From Helianthus annuus (lineage: Eukaryota; Streptophyta; Magnoliopsida; Asterales; Asteraceae), in NCBI RefSeq assembly GCF_002127325.2, contig NC_035444.2, positions 36,615,140-36,679,139 of the forward strand: DNA of 64,000 nucleotides. The letters are read 5' to 3'. Position 1 is the stretch's first letter, and each line of letters opens with the position of its first letter. The notes under the pieces are model-generated. The model was not told the DNA's origin. It made no database searches and was given only the letters and a program-made list of their open reading frames with translations. The position numbers and the translations under genes were made by a program. Below are positions 44,600 through 55,044 of this stretch, piece by piece.

Positions 44600-45800
44600 A
44601 CCTTCCATAGTCAAGTAAGAGGCTTACATACAATGCATTAATATACACAACAAAGGGTCAGTCTTATGAGCCTAAACCACTGTTGTTTAAAAATATTCCT
44701 GCAAGCCAAAGAAAGAACACAAACTGGATATCAATTACAAATATTTTTGACATTTGACTTTCTTTGAAGATGAAAAAATCAACTACATGTTAAAAGAAAA
44801 CAAACCAAACCTGTGTGGGCCAGCGGCAACAATACACAGACATGTCATGTGAAGAAACTTCAATCGCCTATAACATAAGCCAGAATCAACTGTTTCTTAG
44901 TGCTTGCTGGCTTTACAGTGAGGTTGTATATTCATAGTAATATAGACTTCTATTACAGTCAGATTAAATTAAGGCATAATAAAAGAAAAATATCTAAAAC
45001 AAATAAAACTTTTTTATATAAAAATCGCAGAAGTCAGATCTGGTAAAATATCTAAACACAATACCCACTAAAACGACTTGATTGATACAAATCCCTAAAT
45101 ACGATATGATCGTCCTTTTAATTTTCAACAAAATACAAAACAAAATATATAATATCAACATCAAAATCCTATCAAAAACCACCAATCTATTATACAGTTC
45201 TACCATTACAATAGTAACTAATGACAACATCAACAATAGTTTAAGAAACATAAAACGAACAAAATCATTATACATACCCAAAATCAATGATAATTACACA
45301 ATGTCTCTGCAAAAACGATAGCGATTATATATCATCATTTAAGAATCCCAACAACATTATTTGAATGGATACCATATGGATTGCTTCATATGCCGTTGAC
45401 ACCCTTCATTACCTTTTCTCCATTCTCGTCCCATTTCTCTCTCTTCTGTATCCTAAATGCAGATTTGAGACGATGGAAGTAATATAGGTTTAGACGATTA
45501 GAGAAGAAGAAAAAGGAAATTCATACTTTGAAGTACACGAAGTTGGTGATCGGAGCTAGTGAGACGCTAAACAATCCGTACAAAATTAACAATAGGAGAA
45601 CTGGGACAATTTGGAACAGTTTACACCGGTGTGATTGATCGCTTGTGTGATGGTTGTGATTGATGAGATGATTGTTTGAATTGAAATTGGTTTTGTGCTA
45701 GGGTTTTGGATCTGACGAAGGAGGAAATAGAAGTGAGGAGAAAGAATGGCATTACCGTAATTATGAGGAAAGGGCATTATTGTAATTTGGTGGGTGCACC
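44600..45800. other. 5' portion of the Helitron-like element
   Basis: AT-rich with short frames that match nothing known. From about 45700 it shares with the element ending at 61726 a GCACCGAC...TTTCTCTTTAA.ATTATATAAA terminal stretch. Confidence 0.5.
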
Positions 45801-46238
45801 GACATTTCTCTTTAAGATTATATAAATAAGCAAGAATTAACTAACTAGGAATTCCTAACCTAGTTAACTAAAAGTCTAGAAGTAACTTGTAATAGAGTTA
45901 AAACAACCCAACCTTAAGTTAAACAAAACTAGAGGGACCTATGTTGCTAAATTTGAAACTTTATTTCATAAAACAAAATTTAAACACACCAAAGACACAC
46001 CTTGGGTGTGTCTGGTCGATCAAAGAAGCAGGGGGCGGCAAGGGTTCTCCACCAAACCCTAGTTTCACACAAAATTCACAAAATTGAAGCCCCTAATTCG
46101 CTCTAAATCAAGTTCTAAACACAAATTAGTGATCACCTCGTCGTAGGGATCAAAAGGTATGTAAAATTTTGGTACTTTGCTGCATCTTGAATTCTAGGTT
46201 AAATGTGAAGAACGAAAATTTAGCTTGCTTACTGATGC

Positions 46239-46423
46239 CATGGTTGCAAAAGTCGCTAGGCGCTCCCTAGTCGGATTCGGGAGTACTCGGGAGGTACTCG
46301 GGAGTATTCGGGAGTACTCGGGGAGTAATTGGCCTGGGAGAAGAGTACTCGTGCCTCGGCAACCTACCTTGTAGCGAGTACTCGGGGAGTACTCGGAGCC
46401 TAGTCGGGACTTTTACAACCATG
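46239..46423. mobile_element. 185-bp hAT MITE in the 5' LTR, perfect 8-bp duplication
   Basis: Begins CATGGTTGCAAAAGTC and ends GACTTTTACAACCATG, a 16-bp inverted repeat with one mismatch. ACTGATGC flanks both sides (46231-46238 and 46424-46431), and the 3' LTR has it once at the same place (near 53170), which is the exact empty site. The interior consists mostly of TACTCGGGAGTACTCGG words, a self-complementary array. It is a miniature element without coding capacity. Confidence 0.95.
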
Positions 46424-47439
46424 ACTGATGCATGGATGAAATTAGAAGGGTTATGAGGTTTAGGAACAAACCCTAGATGATTTCTTGACAAAATCTTGCA
46501 TAATACTTGTAGGGTTTCATAATCACCATTGTAAGTGATTGATGAGCTTGAAGAAACTTGTTAGATATTAGAATTATAACTCTTGCTCTTGCACAATCTG
46601 AAATTAAGAAGTAATTTCAGAAATATTGATGTCAAGATGTATGTAAAATTGACTAATTAAAGTGAAATTAGATGATAATTACAAGTCATGAACTTGGTAA
46701 TGAATATGTGAAAATCTGACCCGCTAGGTGTTCGTTGAAATGCCTAAGTGAGGATTTAAATAAATAAAAAATAATAATATAATAGAATGAAAATGCAGAT
46801 TTGATTATTGCTTATAATGATGCGTTAATAAACATGAAAAGAGTTCTAAACCAATTGTAAATTGAACTCTTTAGGCAAAGAGTCCGGATCGTCAAGCGGA
46901 CAAGCCAGAGGGAATACGTGTGGGAAAGGTGTGCCCTAAAGGTACGAAATTTACCGTTTCGTTACATTAAGTTCAATTGTTAGTCTTATGTTCTCATGTT
47001 GAAACATGGTAATCAAGATAAACCAATATGTCACGAAAGTGACTACGTGCTTTAAACAAGTGGAACGGGTCAAAACAAGCTGAAGAGTAAACTTTGATGT
47101 TGGTTACCATCACTTGATGATTGGTTATAAACAAAGCGTAAGCTGTATAGCGGACACGCTAAACTAGTTGAGAAATTTAACCCCTAATAAAGGAGTCAAA
47201 GTTCAAAAGTTTAAGCATGTCAAGTAGCATAAAAAGGCAAGTTTGAATCCTTGGAAACAAGCATGTAAGTTAGTGCGTATGCAATCCCTCGAGAGGGAAG
47301 CGAGACGTGATAGTTGGAAAAATCTAGATATGAGTAACTAGCCTTGGTCATGTGAAAAACGTGTTCGAAATTAGATTACTGTGATGTAGGAAATGAATCG
47401 GCAAAACTGCAAAGACAAGAATGAATGTACAGCAGCTAC

Positions 47440-47575
47440 CGTAAGTTACGGTGGCTACCATAACTTACGGTAGCCAGTGAATTGTTACGGTGGTTTCCTA
47501 CTGAGTTATGGTAGACCTTTGTTACCCAGGGGCCACCGTAACTTACGGCAGCTACCGTAAGTTACGGTAGCGCCC
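47440..47575. repeat. Inverted TACCGTAAGTTACGGTA array in the 5' LTR
   Basis: CTACCGTAAGTTACGGTGGC and CTACCGTAAGTTACGGTAGC occur with their complements, so several stem-loops can form. The same array sits in the 3' LTR at 54175-54312. Conservation in both copies is expected from a single origin; its position in the downstream part of the LTR, likely transcribed, makes it a candidate RNA structure. Confidence 0.8.
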
Positions 47576-47968
47576 AGTTATAAATGCTGAATTTTTATAT
47601 TTTTGGTTACTCGAATTTGTTTTTGAACATAGTTTCGATTATGTCAATTTCCAAGGACTTTAATACTAATGTTTACCCAAATTTTAGTTTCTAGGTATCA
47701 AGAAGGTGGATGATGATCAAGCAAGTGCATCCGAACCGAACACACAAATCAACGCTTCCGCATTCGTTCTATTTTGTTTTAAGGATATGTAAACATCTAT
47801 AGTTATGTCTTGAATATTTCACTAGTAGGGTTATAACGTAAATATTATGATTAGGTATGGTCTTAAAATCATGAAAGTTTTTTTTTTTTTTTTGTAGACT
47901 TTAAAGTTTTGTATTAAATGCAAGTTTTATATTATTAATCTAGTTTTAGTAAGCTGGGTCTTACAAGT

Positions 47969-47985
47969 TGGTAATCATAGCGCCA
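47969..47985 (+). promoter_or_regulatory. Primer-binding site, initiator tRNA-Met-like
   Basis: TGGTAATCATAGCGCCA begins 3 bases after the end of the 5' LTR. It resembles the plant initiator-methionine tRNA complement TGGTATCAGAGC with an extra A and some changes, the usual primer of Ty3/gypsy elements. Confidence 0.6.
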
Positions 47986-48199
47986 GGTTTTTAACAAGGT
48001 GTGTTCGGTTCAAGCTTGATCAAGCATCCGGTAAGAGTTAATCGTTTAAGTAAATTAGAGAATATAGAAATAAATCATGAACAAATATGCATGAAAAGAG
48101 TGTGTAAGCTCACTCAAACACAAGAAATGCATGAAACAAGAACGATTGAATCAAGTTATGAACTTGATTGAATCAAAACAAGTAAAGCATGTGTTATAA

Positions 48200-49159
48200 A
48201 TGGAATGTTTAACAATCTATGTAAACATTTCAGTAATAAAGATAGCGGATGGAGGTAATGATGATGCGGTGCCAAGAGTCACCGAACAAATGAGTGAAGT
48301 GATTGCCGAAGAGGTTGGAAAGGCGATCGAAAACAGTTTATCGGGCTTTATTGATAAAATTCAAAACACAGTTTTATCAATAGTAGACGAGAGAATCAAG
48401 AAATTGGAAGATGATTCAAATCTAGCAAAGGAAAAGCCCGGAGGACGAAAGCCTTGTTCATACAAGGAATTCATGGCATGTAAACCACCAATATATAATG
48501 GAGAGGTTGATCCAATAGTGTGCCAACGATGGCTAAGTGATATCGAAGGGGTATTTGAGAGGACCCATTGTGACGAAGATGACTACGTAGCCTATGGTAC
48601 GGGTCAACTAAGGAGTCAAGCGAAAGATTGGTGGGATAACAAAAAGAGAGAGATTGGTAGTGAAGCTGCTAAGGTCATGACATGGGAAGAGTTTAAGACG
48701 CCATTTCTTAAACATCATAGTCCCAAGGCGGTTGTAAATAAAATCAAAGAAGAGTTCATGCAACTTAGGCACAAGGGTGAAATCATAGACAAGATTACGG
48801 CAACGTTTATGGACAAGATGAAGTTCTGCAGTGAACTGGTGACAAACGAAGAACAAAAGATATACTACTACCATAACATGTTGAGTGCAGAATATAGGGA
48901 GTTTATAACCCCTTCAAAATACGAAACCCTTACCGAGATCATTAATGTTGCTCGGGAAAGGGAGATCGAACTGAAAAAGAGCATTGAACGGGGTGAACGG
49001 AGAGCACAAGATGTAAATCCAAGCCCTACCATGAAAGCACGAACAAATGAAACAGCGAAGAAATCGGATACAAAAGGTGGGTCGCCAAGTTGCAAAATTT
49101 GCGGGAAGGGTCATAAAGGCGAATGTCGCTTCAAGGATAAGCCTTGTCCCATATGCTGA
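48200..49159 (+). CDS. gag: gag (capsid) part of the Ty3/gypsy polyprotein, ended by a premature TGA
   Basis: A 319-residue frame whose central part (PPIYNGEVDPIVCQRWLSDI, then DYVAYGTGQLRSQAKDWWDN, MTWEEFKTPFLKHHSPK, and ITPSKYETLTEIINVARERE) is a plant retrotransposon gag capsid domain. It forms the virus-like particle that packages element RNA. The tail carries a first Cys-rich box (CKICGKGHKGECRFKD), then CPIC followed at once by TGA inside what would be a CX2CX4HX4C zinc knuckle. The same frame continues after the stop (49160-49501). The start is the first ATG of the frame; a start further upstream is possible. Confidence 0.85.
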   Translation: MECLTIYVNISVIKIADGGNDDAVPRVTEQMSEVIAEEVGKAIENSLSGFIDKIQNTVLSIVDERIKKLEDDSNLAKEKPGGRKPCSYKEFMACKPPIYNGEVDPIVCQRWLSDIEGVFERTHCDEDDYVAYGTGQLRSQAKDWWDNKKREIGSEAAKVMTWEEFKTPFLKHHSPKAVVNKIKEEFMQLRHKGEIIDKITATFMDKMKFCSELVTNEEQKIYYYHNMLSAEYREFITPSKYETLTEIINVAREREIELKKSIERGERRAQDVNPSPTMKARTNETAKKSDTKGGSPSCKICGKGHKGECRFKDKPCPIC

Positions 49160-49171
49160 AAAACAGGACAT

Positions 49172-49501
49172 ATGGCTATATCATGCCCGGAGAAAGTGAC
49201 TGTTTGTTACAATTGTTACCGACCGGGTCACAAAAGATCGGAATGCCCGGAACTGGTTGGAAAGAAAGATGGGCAAGACTCGAAAGGTGAAACCCCGAAA
49301 GCAAAAGCAAGATCTTTCCAGTTGACTGCTGCAGAAGCAAAAGTCGAACCTGGAGTGGTCTCAGGTATATTTACTGTAAACCCGATTCCCGCACGTGTGT
49401 TATTTGATACGGGTGCGAATAAATCCTTTATTTCATATGGATTTATTCGGCATCCTTCATTTGTTCTAACGAAATTACCTATGCCTTTAGAAGTAGAATA
49501 G
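49172..49501 (+). CDS. Nucleocapsid zinc knuckles and aspartic protease, in frame after the gag stop
   Basis: This frame is in register with gag and is separated from it only by the TGA at 49157. It holds the rest of the first knuckle (GHMAISC, just before its first ATG), a full second one ([14 protein letters not shown]), a basic linker, and the protease active-site segment [18 protein letters not shown], with DTGA as the catalytic aspartate. It ends at TAG (49499-49501), where a frameshift separates it from the reverse transcriptase frame; the protease's C-terminal part (VGMDWLSR) lies in the next frame. The pieces are therefore no longer one polyprotein. Confidence 0.8.
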   Translation: MAISCPEKVTVCYNCYRPGHKRSECPELVGKKDGQDSKGETPKAKARSFQLTAAEAKVEPGVVSGIFTVNPIPARVLFDTGANKSFISYGFIRHPSFVLTKLPMPLEVE

Positions 49502-49548
49502 GTAATAACAAGAGCTTTATTGTTGGTGATGTATGTGAAAACTGTAAA

Positions 49549-51741
49549 TTGAGCATTGATGACGAAGAATACACGATAGATTTGATCCCGATGTCGATGG
49601 GAGAAGTCCAAGTCATTGTGGGGATGGATTGGTTGTCCCGATTCCACGCAAATGTAGTTTGTTTCCGGAAGGAAATAAAACTAACGTCTCCTAGCGGAAA
49701 GCACGTTACGATATATGGTGAAAAAGGGGGTAACCCTGTGGTGTGCTCGATACTAGAAGCCCACAAACTTATGAAGCACGGATGCAAGGCCTTCATGGTA
49801 TACGCAAGCGAATCGGAGAAAGAGTCCCTCAAAATTGGAGACGTGCCGGTGGTACGTGATTATGAAGATGTGTTCCCGGAAGAATTACCGGGAATACCAC
49901 CAGAACGGGAAGTGGAGTTCGGGATCGAATTGATTCCAGGCGCCAAACCCGTGGCGAAGGCGTCGTATCGACTCGCGTCGTCAGAACTACAAGAATTGAT
50001 GTCTCAAATCCAAGAATTACTCGACAAAGGGTTTATCCGACCGAGTGTGTCCCCGTGGGGCGCACCAGTCCTATTTGTGAAAAAGAAGGACGGTAGTATG
50101 CGTATGTGTATCGATTACCGAGAGTTAAACAAACTCACGGTGAAGAATCGATACCCGCTTCCAAGAATAGATGACTTGTTTGACCAGCTACAGGGAGCAA
50201 GTTGGTTTTCCAAGATCGATCTCAGATCTGGTTATCATCAATTGAAAGTCAACGAGAAAGACCTACCGAAGACGGCCTTTCGTACGCGGTACGGGCATTA
50301 TGAGTTCCTTGTAATGCCCTTTTGGTTGACTAATGCACCCGCGACTTTCATGGATCTCATGAACCGGGTTTACAGACCCATGCTGGATAAGTCGGTAATT
50401 GTATTTATCGATGACATTTTAGTGTATTCGAAGAATGAAGCTGAGCATGTGGATCATTTGCAAGAAGTGTTAGAGACTCTCAGACGAGAAAAGCTCTATG
50501 CAAAATTCACAAAGTGCGCCTTCTGGCTACGAGAGGCGCAATTCCTTAGGCATATCATTAGTGCCGACGGGATACTAGTAGATCCGTCGAAAGTAGAAGC
50601 CGTGTCAAAATGGAACGTTCCAAGGAATCCCTCGGAAATCCGAAGCTTTTTAGGGCTCGCGGGATATTATAGGAGATTCATACCAGATTTCTCCAAAATT
50701 GCTTTACCATTGACCAAATTGACTCGCAAGGAGGAAAAGTTTGTATGGGGCATCGAGCAGGAGGAAGCCTTCCAAATGCTCAAGGAAAAGTTAACTCACG
50801 CTCCGGTGTTAACATTACCGGAAGGAGTTGACGACATGGTGGTTTACTCGGATGCGTCACACTCGGGGATCGGATGTGTATTAATGCAACGAGGCAAGGT
50901 CATCGCCTACGCCTCGAGGCAATTGAAGATCCATGAAAAGAAATACCCGACTCACGACTTGGAACTGGCGGCAGTAGTGTTTGCTTTAAAAAAATGGAGG
51001 CATTACTTATATGGAGTAAAATGTACAATCTTTACCGACCATAAAAGTTTGAAATATTTCTTCGATCAGAAGAAATTAAACATGAGACAAAGGCGGTGGT
51101 TGGAAACGATCAAGGATTACGATTGTGAAATACACTACCACCCCGGGAAAGCCAACGTAGTGGCGGATGCGTTGAGCAGAAAGGCAGATTATACCCCGAT
51201 ACGGGTACGATCGTTGCAGCTCATTGTGACCTCGGGCTTACTAGAACGAATCCGAGAAGCACAAGATGAAGTAGTAAAGACGGAAAACTGGAGAAAGGAA
51301 AGGATTGTTGGTCAAGTTAAAGATCTCGAGGTAGGCAGTCACGGCTTGAAGACATGTTTCAATAGAATTTGGGTCCCTAACACATGTGGAGTTAAAAAGC
51401 TTCTACTTGATGAAGCTCACAAGTCCCGTTATTCCATTCATCCGGGAGCGACCAAGATGTATAACGACTTAAAACAAAACTATTGGTGGCCCGGAATGAA
51501 AAGAGATGCCGTGAAATACGTGGAAAAGTGTTTGACATGTCTACAAGTCAAGGCGGAGCACCAAAAGCCATACGACAAACTCCAGCCGTTAGAAATCCCG
51601 GTTTGGAAATGGGAACATATTACGATGGACCTATTAACCAAACTACCAAAGACGAACCGCGGTTTCGATGCTATATGGGTAGTTGTAGATAGATTGACGA
51701 AAATTGCTCACTTCATTCCAATTCGTGAGACTTATACGTAA
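49549..51741 (+). CDS. pol: pol: end of protease, reverse transcriptase, RNase H, integrase N-terminal half
   Basis: 730 residues. They begin with the protease end ([15 protein letters not shown]). Next comes reverse transcriptase with [35 protein letters not shown] and the catalytic FIDDILVYS near residue 285. Then come RNase H ([15 protein letters not shown] near 431), the tether-like [10 protein letters not shown], and the integrase zinc finger ([20 protein letters not shown], then KCLTC, near 628-665) with the first catalytic Asp (TMDLLTKLP, near 693). The usual GLTNAPATF reads WLTNAPATF, a Gly to Trp change. The frame stops at TAA (51739-51741) inside the integrase core. Confidence 0.9.
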   Translation: MSIDDEEYTIDLIPMSMGEVQVIVGMDWLSRFHANVVCFRKEIKLTSPSGKHVTIYGEKGGNPVVCSILEAHKLMKHGCKAFMVYASESEKESLKIGDVPVVRDYEDVFPEELPGIPPEREVEFGIELIPGAKPVAKASYRLASSELQELMSQIQELLDKGFIRPSVSPWGAPVLFVKKKDGSMRMCIDYRELNKLTVKNRYPLPRIDDLFDQLQGASWFSKIDLRSGYHQLKVNEKDLPKTAFRTRYGHYEFLVMPFWLTNAPATFMDLMNRVYRPMLDKSVIVFIDDILVYSKNEAEHVDHLQEVLETLRREKLYAKFTKCAFWLREAQFLRHIISADGILVDPSKVEAVSKWNVPRNPSEIRSFLGLAGYYRRFIPDFSKIALPLTKLTRKEEKFVWGIEQEEAFQMLKEKLTHAPVLTLPEGVDDMVVYSDASHSGIGCVLMQRGKVIAYASRQLKIHEKKYPTHDLELAAVVFALKKWRHYLYGVKCTIFTDHKSLKYFFDQKKLNMRQRRWLETIKDYDCEIHYHPGKANVVADALSRKADYTPIRVRSLQLIVTSGLLERIREAQDEVVKTENWRKERIVGQVKDLEVGSHGLKTCFNRIWVPNTCGVKKLLLDEAHKSRYSIHPGATKMYNDLKQNYWWPGMKRDAVKYVEKCLTCLQVKAEHQKPYDKLQPLEIPVWKWEHITMDLLTKLPKTNRGFDAIWVVVDRLTKIAHFIPIRETYT

Positions 51742-51747
51742 GAAAAG

Positions 51748-52668
51748 ATGTCAGAAGTTTACACTAATGAGATAATAGCACGCCATGGAGTACCGGTATC
51801 CATCGTGTCCGATAGGGATACCCGGTTCACTTCAAATTTCTGGCGAGATTTCCAAGAACAAATGGGAACCAAATTGTTCATCAGCACTGCGTACCATCCT
51901 CAGACGACTGGACAGAGTGAAAGAACAATACAAACGTTGGAAGACATGCTACGGGCATGTATAATCGACTTTGGAGGCAGCTGGAATGTCTATCTACCCT
52001 TGGTCGAGTTTTCTTATAACAACAGCTACCATGTTAGTATTGGGATGGCACCGTACGAAATGCTCTATGGTAGGAAATGTCGAACCCCGGTATGTTGGGG
52101 TGAGGTGGGCCCACGTGAACTTGCCCACCAAGATATAGTACGAGCCACTAATGAAAAGATTGATGCGGTTCGGGCTCACATGAAAGCGGCTCAAGATAGA
52201 CAAAAATCGTATGCTGACAAAAGTAGGAGACCAATCGAGTTCCAGGTTGGCGACAAAGTCATGCTCAAAGTATCCCCATGGAAGGGGGTTATCCGGTTTA
52301 GAAAGAGAGGGAAATTGAGCCCAAGATTTATCGGGCCGTTTACGCTTGTTGAACGAGTAGGAAATGTAGCTTACCGCCTTGAGCTACCGGAGGAATTAAG
52401 CGGAATTCATAGCACATTTCATGTGTCACATCTTCGTAAATGTCTAGCCGATGAGACGACTTATATCCACTACGACGATATCGAGGTGGATGACAGATTA
52501 AACTATGTGGTAAGGCCCATTGCGCTTTTTGATCGTAAGGTGAAAACCTTAAGGAACAAAGAGATCAATCAAGTGAAGGTCAAATGGGAACACAGGAAGG
52601 GTGCGTATACCACATGGGAATCCGAAGAAGAGATGCAACGACCATACCCTGCTTTATTTGGTACGTAA
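51748..52668 (+). CDS. Integrase C-terminal half with chromodomain-like tail
   Basis: In the same frame as the preceding pol part and separated by one TAA. It carries the second catalytic Asp ([15 protein letters not shown]) and the Glu ([16 protein letters not shown]) of the DDE core. It continues with the [19 protein letters not shown] module and [12 protein letters not shown], and ends with [20 protein letters not shown]. That tail is what chromoviruses use to target chromatin, judged by resemblance only. It ends normally at TAA shortly before the polypurine tract. With the split integrase the element cannot supply its own insertion. Confidence 0.85.
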   Translation: MSEVYTNEIIARHGVPVSIVSDRDTRFTSNFWRDFQEQMGTKLFISTAYHPQTTGQSERTIQTLEDMLRACIIDFGGSWNVYLPLVEFSYNNSYHVSIGMAPYEMLYGRKCRTPVCWGEVGPRELAHQDIVRATNEKIDAVRAHMKAAQDRQKSYADKSRRPIEFQVGDKVMLKVSPWKGVIRFRKRGKLSPRFIGPFTLVERVGNVAYRLELPEELSGIHSTFHVSHLRKCLADETTYIHYDDIEVDDRLNYVVRPIALFDRKVKTLRNKEINQVKVKWEHRKGAYTTWESEEEMQRPYPALFGT

Positions 52669-52695
52669 TTCGGTTTCGGGGACGAAACCCCTTTT

Positions 52696-52708
52696 AAGGG
52701 GGGGTGGA
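52696..52708 (+). promoter_or_regulatory. Polypurine tract
   Basis: AAGGGGGGGGTGG ends two bases before the 3' LTR. This is the plus-strand primer site of the retrotransposon. Confidence 0.85.
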
Positions 52709-52710
52709 CT

Positions 52711-54614
52711 TGTAACACCCCGAAAATATAAAACTTTATACTAGAATTATAAAGTATAAATAAGCAAGAATTAACTAACTAGGAATTCCTAACCTAGTTA
52801 ACTAAAAGTCTAGAAGTAACTTGTAATAGAGTTAAAACAACCCAACTTTAAGTTAAACAAAACTAGAGGGACCTATGTTGCTAAATTTGAATCTTTATTT
52901 CATAAAACAAAATGTAAACACACCAAAGACACACCTTGGGTGTGTCTGGTCGATCAAAGAAGCAGGGGGGCGACAAGGGTTCTCCACCAAACCCTAGTTT
53001 CACACAAAATTCACAAAATTGAAGCCCCTAATTCGCTCTAAATCAAGTTCTAAACGCAAATTAGTGATCACCTCGTCGTAGGGATCAAAAGGTATGTAAA
53101 ATTTTGGTATTTTGCCTCATCTTGAATTCTAGGTTAAATGTGAAGAACGAAAATTTAGCTTGATTACTGATGCATGGATGAAATTAGAAGGGTTATGAGG
53201 TTTAGGAACAAACCCTAGATGATTTCTTGACAAAATCTTGCATAATACTTGTAGGGTTTCATAATCACCATTGTAAGTGATTGGTGAGCTTGAAGAAACT
53301 TGTTAGATATTAGAACTATAACTCTTGCTCTTGCACAATCTGAAATTAAGAAGTAATTTCAGAAATATTGATGTCAAGATGTATGTAAAATTGACTAATT
53401 AAAGTGAAATTAGATGATAATTACAAGTCATGAACTTGGTAATGAATATGTGAAAATCTGACCCGCTAGGTGTTCGTTGAAATGTCTAAGTGAGGATTTA
53501 AATAAATAAAAAAATAATATAATAGAATGAAAAGGCAGATTTGATTATTGTTTATAATGATGCGTTAATAAACATGAAAAGAGTTCTAAACCAATTGTAA
53601 ATTGAACTCTTTAGGCAAAGAGTCCGGATCATCAAGCGGACAAGCCGGAGGGAATACGCGTGGGAAAGGTGTGCCCTAAAGGTACGAAAGTTACCTTTCG
53701 TTACATTAAGTGTAATTGTTAGTCTTATGTTCTCATGTTGAAACATGGTAAACAAGATAAACCAATATGTCACGAAAGTGACTACGTGCTTTAAACAACT
53801 GGAACGGGTCAAAACAAGTTGAAGAGTAAACTTTGATGTTGGTTACCATCACTTGATGATTGGTTATAAACAAAGCGTAAGCCGTGTAGCGGACTCGCTA
53901 AACTAGTTGAGAAATTTAACCCCTAATAAAGGAGTTAAAGTTCAAAAGTTTAAGCATGTCAAGTAGCGTAAAAAGGCAAGTTCGAATCCTTGGAAACAAG
54001 CATGTAAGTTAGTGCGTATGCAATCCCTCGAGAGGGAAGCGAGACGTGATAGTTGGAAAAATCTAGATATGAGTAATTAGCCTTGGTCATGTGAAAAACG
54101 TGTTCGAAATTAAATTACGGTGATGTAGGAAATGAATCGGCAAAACTGCAAAGACAAGAATGAATGTACAGCAGCTACCGTAAGTTACGGTGGCTACCGT
54201 AACTTACGGTAGCCAGTGAATTGTTATGGTGGTTTCCTACTGAGTTACGGCAGACCTTTGTTACCCAGGGGCCACCGTAACTTACGGCAGCTACCGTAAG
54301 TTACGGTAGCGCCCAGTTATAAATGCTGAATTTTTATATTTTTGGTTACTCGAATTTGTTTTTGAACATAGTTTCGATTATGTCAATTTCCAAGGACTTT
54401 AATACTAATGTTTACCCAAATTTTAGTTTCTAGGTATCAAGAAGGTGGATGATGATCAAGCAAGTGCATCCGAACCGAACACACAAATTAACGCTTCCGC
54501 ATTCGATCTATTTTGTTTTAAGGATATGTAAACATCTATAGTTATGTCTTGAATATTTCATTAGTAGGGTTATAACGTAAATATTATGATTAGGTATGGT
54601 CTTAAAATCATGAA

Positions 54615-54657
<43 letters not shown>

Positions 54658-54728
54658 TAGACTCTAAAGTTTTGTATTAAATGCAATTTTTATATCATTA
54701 ATCTAGTTTTAGTAAGCTGGGTCTTACA
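52711..54728 (+). repeat. 3' LTR, uninterrupted
   Basis: Begins TGTAACACCCCGAAAATA and ends GGGTCTTACA. It aligns with the 5' LTR apart from that copy's two insertions. It has a much longer T tract (54619-54655) than the 5' LTR (47880-47894). It serves as the empty-site reference for both insertions. Confidence 0.9.
54619..54655. repeat. Poly(T) tract in the 3' LTR
   Basis: About 37 T, against about 15 in the 5' LTR; a recent length change. Confidence 0.9.
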
Positions 54729-55044
54729 CAAAAGTTTTTGAGAAAGTAGTCATCGTTTAACACACATAACTGGAATAAGATCAATAGTGAAAGATGATGA
54801 ATTCACTTGGAGTACATAGGATTATTAGAAGATTTTTAGTGTTGAATGATTGTAACTCAAAACACGGCTATTTTGTATCTGTTTCATTACTTTAAGCAAG
54901 GTTTAACCGGATGTTGGTTCATTTTAGAACAAGCGAGTTAAACAAGTCACAAAATACAAAGAATGCGCGAATGCATTTGAAATGACTTAGATTCGCACAA
55001 ACTGAATAAAGTATAAAAGAAATCACTGAAATAGTTTTAAAAGC

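Larger units (their letters stand above)
43357..45826 (-). mobile_element. Helitron-like element in the 5' LTR, carrying an SDR exon
   Basis: The left end CTAGGATTTTGACC follows A and is succeeded by a strong hairpin (CCGCCGC, loop GCGTT, GCGGCGG; 43370-43388), a Helitron 3' end in reverse. The right end TTTAAGATTATATAAA precedes T. The 3' LTR shows the empty site as TATAAATAAGC, so the insert lies between A and T, though TATAAA is present on both sides and a 6-bp duplication cannot be excluded. The right end lacks the usual GA (5' TC) but matches that of the element at 60851-61726. It carries a TIC32-like exon on the minus strand. Confidence 0.75.
43305..47965 (+). repeat. 5' LTR, interrupted by a Helitron-like element and a hAT MITE
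   Basis: The LTR parts are 43305-43356, 45827-46238 and 46432-47965, about 2.0 kb in all once the Helitron-like insert (43357-45826) and the MITE with one duplication (46239-46431) are removed. The 3' LTR is 2,018 bp. In the stretch 46432-47000 I counted about a dozen differences from the 3' LTR. Both insertions are absent from the 3' LTR, so they arrived after the retrotransposon. Confidence 0.9.
43305..54728 (+). mobile_element. Ty3/gypsy LTR retrotransposon, probably chromovirus (Tekay/Del-like)
   Basis: Two LTRs (43305-47965 with two insertions, and 52711-54728) bound a primer-binding site, gag, protease, reverse transcriptase, RNase H, integrase and a polypurine tract in that order. RT and RNase H before integrase is the Ty3/gypsy order. 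The C-terminal region after integrase, with VSHLRKC and [14 protein letters not shown], resembles a chromodomain tail, as in the Tekay/Del group. Two in-frame stops and a frameshift make it non-autonomous. The LTRs start TGTAACACCCCG (TGTATAACACC on the left) and end CTTACA. The flanks TGGAA and CAAAA do not match, so there is no target duplication. Confidence 0.9.

Noticed and set aside
48608..49832. Minus-strand frames opposite gag and pol
   Set aside because: Shadows of the retrotransposon coding strand.
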